Shown: in pieces, positions 40,658-46,612 of the stretch
Position numbering within the stretch: position 1 is the first letter of the stretch
Layout: each line of letters begins with the position of its first letter
Assembly: GCF_000170895.1 (NCBI RefSeq)
Contig: NZ_ABCS01000079.1
Span: forward strand, 1-46,612
Length of the DNA: 46,612 nucleotides
From: Plesiocystis pacifica SIR-1
Lineage (GTDB): Bacteria > Myxococcota_A > Polyangia > Nannocystales > Nannocystaceae
Direction of reading: 5' to 3'
Translations under genes and position numbers: made by a program
The notes under the pieces: generated by a model
The model's database searches: none
Told to the model about the DNA's origin: nothing
The model's input: the letters and a program-made list of their open reading frames with translations, nothing else

Positions 40658-41827
40658 CTACTCGAGGGGGAGGAAGGCCAGGGAGCGCAGCGGGAAGCTG
40701 CCGTGGGTCACGTAGCTCCACTCGCTCAGGGCCTCGGAGGTCCCGCGGTCGTAGTAGCGCAGGCCCGCGTAGACCCCGTTGCCGTAGACCATCGCCGCCG
40801 GGACCCCGGTCGGGGACTCGACGTGGGGCGACCAGCTCTCGCCGTCGCTGCTGGTGCTCAGCCCGTCTTCGTAGGTGACCACGAAGCGGTCGTTGGTGAA
40901 GCTGACCGCGCCAAACTCTTCCAGGGCCGAGAGCCCGCAGTCTTGCCAGTCGATGCCGTCGGCGCTGCGCAGGCAGACCCGAGGCCCCACGGCGACGAAG
41001 GTCTCGCCGTTGGACGCCACCGAGCGCAGGAAGTCGCCGTCTTCGCCGAAGTAGCTGGGCGCGCCGAAGCTGGCCCCGCCGTCGTCGCTGCGGTGCACGT
41101 AGGCGACCCGGGGCGAGTCGTACTCGTCGCGGTGCTCGCCCACGGCGACGAAGATCTGCCCGTGCCCGGCGACGCCGTGGACGGGGGTGTAGCTGTGGTG
41201 CTCGCCGTAGGCCGAGGACCAGGTCTGGCCCCCGTCGCTGCTGGCGATCAGGTGGGCCTGGGCGCCGCCGGCCACGAAGCTGCCGTCGGCGTAACCCACG
41301 GCGTAGAGCTTGCGCCCGTCGACGCCCTCTTGGCCGGCGACGAGGTCCTCGTCCCAGTTCACGCCGTCGGTGCTGCGCATGACCATCGCGTTGCCGGTCC
41401 AGTCGACGCCGCCGCCTCCGACGGCGACCACGGCTCCGTCGCCCGCCGCGACGGCGCGGAGGATGTCCTCCTCGCCCATCTCGGCCTGGGTGTCGAACAC
41501 CCCCGAGCCGACGATCTCCGCCCACTCGAGGGCGTCGTTGGAGCTCGCCCGTCGGCCGCCGTCGCCGACGGCGACGAAGATCCCCGCGGGGCCAGGGTCG
41601 GGCTCGCCGGTCGTCGACTCGCCGGTGTCGTCCGCGTCGTCGGAGCTGTCGGACTCCCCGGACTCGTCGTCACCGGTGTCGGACTCGTGGCCGATGGTGT
41701 CGCCGTCCTCGGCTCCGTCGCCCTCGTCCCCGCCGTCCTCGTCCCCGCCGCCGCAGGCGCTCAGGTTCAGGCTGAGGGTCAGGCTCAGGCCGAGCGCGAA
41801 GGGCAGCGCCCTGCTCGGCCTCCTCAT
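40658..41827 (-). CDS. Beta-propeller-like lipoprotein (BNR/Kelch-type repeats)
   Basis: 389 aa with a lipoprotein signal and lipobox LSAC (Cys25), followed by an acidic Glu/Asp/Gly tether to about residue 80. The remaining residues are about six repeats of the type G-x-x-FVAVG...S-x-DG-x-x-W (for example IFVAVGDGGRRASSNDALEW, LIASSDGGQTW, RSDDGGASFGAP, RSADGIDWQ, STSSDGESW), as in BNR/sialidase-like propellers. Sialidase catalytic residues are not evident. It is the last gene of the DUF1592-DUF1552 operon; its ATG overlaps the DUF1552 stop (ATGA, 41824-41827). A surface-held binding propeller is inferred. Confidence 0.88.
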   Translation of the reverse strand: MRRPSRALPFALGLSLTLSLNLSACGGGDEDGGDEGDGAEDGDTIGHESDTGDDESGESDSSDDADDTGESTTGEPDPGPAGIFVAVGDGGRRASSNDALEWAEIVGSGVFDTQAEMGEEDILRAVAAGDGAVVAVGGGGVDWTGNAMVMRSTDGVNWDEDLVAGQEGVDGRKLYAVGYADGSFVAGGAQAHLIASSDGGQTWSSAYGEHHSYTPVHGVAGHGQIFVAVGEHRDEYDSPRVAYVHRSDDGGASFGAPSYFGEDGDFLRSVASNGETFVAVGPRVCLRSADGIDWQDCGLSALEEFGAVSFTNDRFVVTYEDGLSTSSDGESWSPHVESPTGVPAAMVYGNGVYAGLRYYDRGTSEALSEWSYVTHGSFPLRSLAFLPLE

Positions 41828-43359
41828 CCGTAGAGCCTCTCCATGGTGCCCGTCAGCCCGATCTCGACGGTGCCGCCGCCCGGGAACACGCCGGTCACGC
41901 TCTTGCGGCCGCAGTAGTTTTGCTCGCCGCCCATGGCCTGGATGATCGACACGAGCATCGGGTTGTAGGCCTGGCCGACGAGGCCCTCGGGGTACCAGCC
42001 GCCGTCGAGGGGGGCCGGGCGCGGGGTGGTCTGGGCGAAGCGGAGGTAGCGACCGCGGGCGAAGGGCGTGTTCTGCCCGGCGAGCATCACCACCGGCGCC
42101 TGGTCGTGGGTGTGGCCGCCCGTGGCCAGCTCGCTGATCCACAGCACGATCGTGTTGTCGAACACCGTGCCGCCCTCTTCGGGGATCGCCTTGAGGCGCT
42201 CGACCATCATCGCGACCTGCTCGGCGTGCGCGGCCCCCTGGGCCGTGACCACGTCGACCTTGTCCTGGTCCGAGCCGGGGGCCGACTGGTGGGCGTAGTC
42301 GTGGTGGTAGTCCCCGGTCCCGCCGAGCAGCTCGATGGGCGGGACGTCGGTCTGGAAGCTGACCACCCGGCTGACCCGGCACGAGATCGCCGCCGCGGCC
42401 AGGTCGAGCATGGCCGGTAGCCGGTAGTTGTACATCTCCGGCGTCCACTCCCAGCCGCCGTCCCAGGGCTCGAGGATGGGCTCGTTGCACTCGAGGTTCT
42501 GGAGCGCGGTGACCCGCTCTTCGAGGTCGCGGACCAGGTCGCGGTGCAGCTCGAGCTTGGCCCGGTCCTCGGAGGACAGCTGGGGCATGAGCTGCTCGTA
42601 CTGCTCGGCGGCGCGGTCGAGCACGGTCGTCCGCGCCGCAGCCACGGGGTCGCCCTCGGTGTCCGGGAACAGGGTCGCAAAGGCGGCGGCCGGGTCGACC
42701 ACGTGGGGCACCTTGACCGCGTCCCCGTTGGGGTCGAGGCCGTAGTTCATGTGGTGGAAGGTCCCGTCCCACGGCCGGATCCCGTACTCGAGGGAGGCCA
42801 GGTCCGTCAGCTGCGAGTCCTGGGCGCGGACGATCTCCTTGATGATCTGATCGAAGGAGGGCGTGAGCGCGTGGCTCTTGACGTCGTCGTAGGTCTCGCG
42901 GGCGATGTTGCCGGTCATCGCCGTCATCCAGCCCTTGGCGTGGCCGTCCCCGTAGGGGTCGATCATCGCCGTCAGGTAGGCGAGGCCGTCGAGCACGACC
43001 ATGTCGTCGCGGTGGGCGTGGAGCGGGGCGAGGATCGGGCTGAATTCTTCGGCGCCGAGGTTGCCGAGGTCGAACTCGAAGTCGACCTGGTCCGACTCCG
43101 GCGAGTTGGGCAGGCGCATCTTCCAGTTGTCGTAGTAGACGCCGTGCTCGTGGAAGAACACCACCAGGCGGCAGGGCGGGCCGTCGCCGGGGCCGGCGAG
43201 GCTGCGCTGGCCGAGGCTGGGCAGGAACAGCGAGGCTCCGCCGACGCCGGCCGCCTTGAGGAACTGGCGGCGGCGCATGGTCTGGACGTGCTGGGCGCGG
43301 GCACGCGCGGCGCGGCGCGAGCGGGAGAGCTTGATCCGAGGGGAAGCTTTTTTGGTCAT
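41824..43359 (-). CDS. DUF1552 protein with Tat signal
   Basis: 511 aa. A twin-arginine signal (RRRQFLKAAGVGGAS, about 29-43) directs folded export, usual for this family. The DUF1552 body spans about 55-505. Typical features are HEHGVYYDNWKM, the TDVPPIELLGGTGDYHHDYAHQ metal-ligand-like region and FDNTIVLWISELATGGHTHD. Reaction unknown; DUF1552 always sits by DUF1592 and may form with it a secreted redox or degradative complex. GGAG lies 7 nt before the ATG. The gene is 25 bp downstream of DUF1592. Family confident, activity unknown. Confidence 0.93.
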   Translation of the reverse strand: MTKKASPRIKLSRSRRAARARAQHVQTMRRRQFLKAAGVGGASLFLPSLGQRSLAGPGDGPPCRLVVFFHEHGVYYDNWKMRLPNSPESDQVDFEFDLGNLGAEEFSPILAPLHAHRDDMVVLDGLAYLTAMIDPYGDGHAKGWMTAMTGNIARETYDDVKSHALTPSFDQIIKEIVRAQDSQLTDLASLEYGIRPWDGTFHHMNYGLDPNGDAVKVPHVVDPAAAFATLFPDTEGDPVAAARTTVLDRAAEQYEQLMPQLSSEDRAKLELHRDLVRDLEERVTALQNLECNEPILEPWDGGWEWTPEMYNYRLPAMLDLAAAAISCRVSRVVSFQTDVPPIELLGGTGDYHHDYAHQSAPGSDQDKVDVVTAQGAAHAEQVAMMVERLKAIPEEGGTVFDNTIVLWISELATGGHTHDQAPVVMLAGQNTPFARGRYLRFAQTTPRPAPLDGGWYPEGLVGQAYNPMLVSIIQAMGGEQNYCGRKSVTGVFPGGGTVEIGLTGTMERLYG

Positions 43360-43384
43360 GGTCGACTCCGTTCTTGGCTCGGGC

Positions 43385-45052
43385 TCAGTTGGGCGCCGCG
43401 TACTCGGCGAAGCGGGGGTGGGTGACGATGGCGACCATCAGCTCGGTGATGGAGTAGTCGACGGCCGCGAACGCGGCCTCGGTCTCGGCCAGGATCTCTT
43501 CGGTCTCGAACACTCGGCCGCCGCCGTAGGCGAAGCGCAGCCACTTGCGGGCCACGCAGCGGTGCACGTCGTCGCGCTCGGCGAGCTGGCTCATCATCTC
43601 GGGGGCGCCGTTGAACTGGGCCTCCTGGAACTCGCCCGAGGCGTCGATGGGGTTGCCGTTGTCCTCGTCGCGCCAGCGCCCGAGGGTGTCGTAGTGCTCG
43701 AAGGAGAAGCCGATCGGGTTGATGATGTTGTGGCAGGCCTGGCACTCCGGGGCCGCGGTCAGGGCCTCGTAGGCCTCGCGGTTGGTCTGCCCCTCCGGCG
43801 CCTCGGGGATCATCATCGCCTCGGCGACGGGCGGCGGGGCGCCGAGCGGCCAGCACAGCACGTCCTTGAGGGTGTAGACGCCGCGCAGCACCGGCGAGGG
43901 GTTGAGGGGGTGACCGTGGCCCGCCAAGAAGGCGGTCTGGGTCATGAAGCCCGCGCGCTGGCTGGGGTCGAGCTCGACCTCGACCCAGGTGTCGGGCTCG
44001 GGCTGGGCGATGCCGTAGATCTCGGCGAGGCGGTCGTTGACGAAGGTCCGGTTGGAGGTCAGCAGGTCCGTCAGCGTGCCCTGCTCGTCGAAGATCACGT
44101 GCTCGACGAAGCGCCGCGCTTCTTCCTTGGTGGCGGCTCGGGTGGCGTCGTCGAAGTTGTGCTCGGGCAGCTTCGAGACCTGGTCGACGCGCTCGAGGTC
44201 GAACCACTGCTCGTGGAAGTGCAAGAAGGCGTCGCGGGCCTTGGGATCGTCGAGCATGCGCCGGGCCTGGTCCTCGAGCTGCGCCGGGGTCGAGAGCTCG
44301 CCGTTGCCCGCGGCCGTCAGCAGCTCCTCGTCGGGCATCGAGCTCCACAGGAAGTAGGACAGGCGCGAGGCCAGCTCGTAGCCGCCCACGGGGGCGAACT
44401 CGCCGGGCTCGGGCAGCGCCTCGTCCTCGCCGGGGAGCTCGAGGCGGTAGAGGAACTGCGGGCTCTGGAGGAAGTAGGCCAGGGTCAGCTCCGCGCCCGC
44501 GCGCATGTCCGAGTCGCCGGGGGCCTCGTGGAAGAAGGCCATGTAGTCGACGCGCTCGTCCTCCGTCAGCGGGCGGCGGAAGGCCCGGCGCCCGAAGCTG
44601 TCGACGAAGCTCTGGGCGCAGCTCTCTCCGTCCATGGGCTCGCAGCCCATGAGCGCGGCCAGGTCTTCGGTCGCCAGCTCGGCGAGGGCCCGGGCGTTCT
44701 CGTCGTAGCGCTCGATCAGCAAGGTCGAGGGCACGAGGGCCTCGCCGTCGTTGTCGAAGCCGTCCGAGCTCGGGTCAGCCGGGAGCTCGAACTGCGGGAC
44801 CTCGATGTGCGGGAAGAGGTCGCGGAGGGTGTTTTGATACTCGAAGTGGCTCAGCCGCCGGGCGGGCAGCTTGGCCCCGGGCTCGGTCATCTCGCCGCCC
44901 TCTTCGCCGCCGTCCTCGCCCTCGCTCGAGCCCTCCTCGGCCTCTTCGCCCGCCTCGTCGCCCTGCTCGTCCTCACCCTCGGAGGACGGACAGGCCAGCG
45001 CGAAGCAGGCGAGACCGATCCACGACCGTGTCTTCAACCAGCGAAAATCCAT
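43385..45052 (-). CDS. DUF1592-family lipoprotein with CxxCH motif
   Basis: 555 aa with a lipoprotein signal and lipobox LALAC (Cys21), then an acidic Glu/Asp-rich tether (22-58). The standard domain order follows: DUF1587 (LSHFEYQNTLRDLF), DUF1595 (FGRRAFRRPLTEDE), DUF1592 (ELASRLSYFLWSSMPDEEL), DUF1588 (GFMTQTAFLAGHGHPLNPSPVLRG), and DUF1585 at the end. One CQACH (437-441) fits a c-type haem site, so it may be a membrane-anchored cytochrome. It starts the operon with DUF1552 and the propeller lipoprotein. Family function is unknown; planctomycetes and myxobacteria carry many copies. Confidence 0.93.
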   Translation of the reverse strand: MDFRWLKTRSWIGLACFALACPSSEGEDEQGDEAGEEAEEGSSEGEDGGEEGGEMTEPGAKLPARRLSHFEYQNTLRDLFPHIEVPQFELPADPSSDGFDNDGEALVPSTLLIERYDENARALAELATEDLAALMGCEPMDGESCAQSFVDSFGRRAFRRPLTEDERVDYMAFFHEAPGDSDMRAGAELTLAYFLQSPQFLYRLELPGEDEALPEPGEFAPVGGYELASRLSYFLWSSMPDEELLTAAGNGELSTPAQLEDQARRMLDDPKARDAFLHFHEQWFDLERVDQVSKLPEHNFDDATRAATKEEARRFVEHVIFDEQGTLTDLLTSNRTFVNDRLAEIYGIAQPEPDTWVEVELDPSQRAGFMTQTAFLAGHGHPLNPSPVLRGVYTLKDVLCWPLGAPPPVAEAMMIPEAPEGQTNREAYEALTAAPECQACHNIINPIGFSFEHYDTLGRWRDEDNGNPIDASGEFQEAQFNGAPEMMSQLAERDDVHRCVARKWLRFAYGGGRVFETEEILAETEAAFAAVDYSITELMVAIVTHPRFAEYAAPN

Positions 45053-45253
45053 GCACGAACTCTAGGGGTCGCGATGGACTGTGCCAAATGGAGACTTCGT
45101 CGCCCCAACTACACTGCAAACATATTTTGACGGTAGCTCGGTGGTCAGCCCGTGCCGAACTGCCAACCGCGTTGTCTTCCCGTCTTTGGATCGCCAAGGC
45201 GCGACTACGCAACGAGTAGCGCTACGCAAGGAGTGCTGAGCTGGTCGGCTGAG

Positions 45254-45883
45254 CTAGTAGAAGGTGAAGCGCATGCCGACCATGCCGCTGTGGCGGGCGC
45301 GGTCGGGCACGAGCTCTTCGGCGCCGGTGACGTAGCGGCCGTCGTAGGTGATGCCGACGGAGGCGGCGGCGGTGGCGTTGAGCCAAAACTCGTAGCCGAC
45401 CCCCACGTTGCCGCCCACGCCCACGGTCAGGGTGTTGTTGGGATCACCCGCCGGCAGGCCCTGGCCGCCGAGCCCGGTCCGGATGTACAGGCCGCGCCAG
45501 GCGAAGGCCTGGGCCTCGAAGTCGCCGCCGAACACCCACGAGCTCGCGCCCTCTTGGCGGCCCAGGTACTTGGCGCCGTGGAGGTTGACGCCGAGCAGGA
45601 AGCGCTTGGACACGCCGCCGCCGAAGCTGAAGCTCAGGCCCACGTCGGGGACGATGGTGTCCTTCATGAACGAGGAGCCAAAGTAGACGCCGGGGCCCAG
45701 GTAGACGCCCCGGCGATCTTGCGCGCCTTCGAACTCGATGCCGTTGGGGCCGCCGCGGACGGCGGCCTGGGCCTCGCCGGGCGCCGCGACCATGAGGCCC
45801 AGGCTCAGCGCGCCGCCCAGCGCGAGGGGTGCGAGGGCGAGGAGGGGGCGGGCGAGGGGCGAGGATCCAAAGTGGCGCGTCAT
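45254..45883 (-). CDS. Outer-membrane beta-barrel-like protein
   Basis: 209 aa with a signal peptide ending near GEAQA|AVRG (about residue 40); GGAG lies about 7 nt before the ATG. The mature part has about eight alternating strands with aromatic and glycine residues (VYLGPGVYFGS, VGLSFSFGGGV, FLLGVNLHGA, LYIRTGLGG, LTVGVGGNVGVGYEFW, AASVGITYDGRYV) and ends in GMVGMRFTFY, with the C-terminal aromatic typical of barrel proteins recognised by the Bam complex. Function unknown (OmpA/OmpW-like size). Followed by a 17-bp-spaced pair, CTACGCAACGAGT (45205) and CTACGCAAGGAGT (45222), downstream. Confidence 0.85.
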   Translation of the reverse strand: MTRHFGSSPLARPLLALAPLALGGALSLGLMVAAPGEAQAAVRGGPNGIEFEGAQDRRGVYLGPGVYFGSSFMKDTIVPDVGLSFSFGGGVSKRFLLGVNLHGAKYLGRQEGASSWVFGGDFEAQAFAWRGLYIRTGLGGQGLPAGDPNNTLTVGVGGNVGVGYEFWLNATAAASVGITYDGRYVTGAEELVPDRARHSGMVGMRFTFY

Positions 45884-45948
45884 GGCGGTCTCCAGCGATT
45901 TCAGCAGATTAAACCAGATTAAACATGGGCCAAGATGGCCCCGAAAGC

Positions 45949-46612
45949 TCAGCGCAAGGTGGTGACGTCGAGCACGACGTAGCCCCCCTGACCGACATTC
46001 ACGGTCACCCGGCGGTGCTCGGCCCCGTGCTCACCGAACACGGTGATCTCGAGCTCGTGCTCGCCAGCGGGGACGGCCGCGCGCCCGATGAACACGCGAT
46101 CGGGGAGGGTGGTCCACGAGCGCGTGTCGGGCTTGTCGAGGGCGACCATGGTGCCCTCGATGGCCAGGGCGCCGATCAACCCGACGGCGCTGTTGGCTTC
46201 GTTGCCGGCGGCGCGGGCACCCTCGGCGGCGGCGGCCCGGACGATCATGCGGGTGATCGCCGAGCCGATGATCCGCGGCTTGATCTCCTCGAACTCGCGC
46301 ACGATCTCCGAGCCCATGTCGCTGACCAGGTCCATCTGGACCGGGACCCCGTCCACGGACCAGCCGGCCTCGGTGAACAGGTTGCCGGCGGGCTCGAGGT
46401 CGGGGTAGGTGACGACCTTGAAGGCGCCGTGCTCGAGCACGCTGGTGTCGCCGGTGACGTAGGTGTGGGCCAGGCCGACGGCGGCGCCGATCGGGATGCG
46501 CTGGGGGATCTTGTAGGGGACCCGCCCGGTCTTCACGATCACGAGGAGCTCGGCGAGGGGCTCGGCGGGTGCAGGCGCGGCGTCCCCTTCTGCGCTGGGC
46601 TCGGTCGAGCCG
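45949..46612 (-). CDS. COG3014-like protein, C-terminal part (cut by window)
   Basis: At least 221 codons, open to the right edge; the frame continues as GSTEPSAEGDAAPAPAEP before LAELLVIVKTGRVPYKIPQR, so the real start is outside. The visible part matches the C-terminal half of COG3014 proteins (predicted TPR-containing lipoproteins): VKTGRVPYKIPQRIPIGAA, SEIVREFEEIKPRIIGSAITRMIVRAAA, and DKPDTRSWTTLPDRVFIGRA. The function of the family is unknown; an envelope location is likely. The N-terminal TPR and signal are not visible. Confidence 0.8.
   Translation of the reverse strand, partial: GSTEPSAEGDAAPAPAEPLAELLVIVKTGRVPYKIPQRIPIGAAVGLAHTYVTGDTSVLEHGAFKVVTYPDLEPAGNLFTEAGWSVDGVPVQMDLVSDMGSEIVREFEEIKPRIIGSAITRMIVRAAAAEGARAAGNEANSAVGLIGALAIEGTMVALDKPDTRSWTTLPDRVFIGRAAVPAGEHELEITVFGEHGAEHRRVTVNVGQGGYVVLDVTTLR

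Overview
The window is very GC-rich and densely coded. It carries many secreted lipoproteins with long acidic or Gly/Thr-rich linkers, a MYXO-CTERM-like C-terminal sorting signal, a DUF1552/DUF1592 pair and a COG3014-like protein. Together these point to a myxobacterium (Myxococcota), most likely of the Nannocystis/Plesiocystis/Enhygromyxa group. That placement is inferred from protein style, not from a marker gene. I see no rRNA, tRNA, insertion sequence, phage gene or CRISPR array; it looks like chromosomal backbone rich in lineage-specific envelope genes.

Layout, left to right. 110-4269: an exported methyltransferase-like lipoprotein, an M23 peptidase lipoprotein, a TIMP/NTR-like protein with a C-terminal anchor, and two small lipoproteins. 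4266-11398: a co-oriented minus-strand run. It starts with three tightly overlapping genes of unknown function (a single-pass membrane protein, a 906-aa exported protein with a barrel-like end, and a Cys/Asp-rich lipoprotein), followed by an M24 (aminopeptidase P-type) peptidase and a small lipoprotein. 11519-14031: a divergent pair, an S41 C-terminal processing protease and a YibQ-type divergent polysaccharide deacetylase. 14256-16494: an FHA/transmembrane protein and queG. 16730-17692: a CAP/SCP lipoprotein. 17780-19209: a TetR regulator and a short-chain dehydrogenase. 19926-23329: a Wzz/BY-kinase fusion and a sugar-nucleotide epimerase, probably for polysaccharide production. 24428-26828: murE and coaX, convergent.

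26878-32480 holds a DUF2254 membrane protein, a LypA-like esterase overlapping an LPG-synthase-TM-type membrane protein, and a TPR lipoprotein with what look like two degenerate retropepsin domains. 32481-33366 is non-coding and rich in repeats. 33367-40589 encodes an AddAB-type helicase-nuclease as overlapping addB-addA. 40658-45052 is an operon of a DUF1592 c-type-haem-motif lipoprotein, a Tat-exported DUF1552 protein and a beta-propeller-like lipoprotein. The right edge has an outer-membrane protein and the C-terminal part of a COG3014-like protein cut by the window.

The most interesting items are: the three-gene envelope cluster at 5722-11398; the QLGLF sliding-clamp-like motif in the AddA linker; an AddB without visible Fe-S cysteines; the double pseudo-retropepsin lipoprotein; the TIMP-like protein divergent from a metallopeptidase; a shared acidic tether on several lipoproteins; and a short motif recurring in at least four intergenic places. 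All family calls come from reading motifs by eye; no database search was run.
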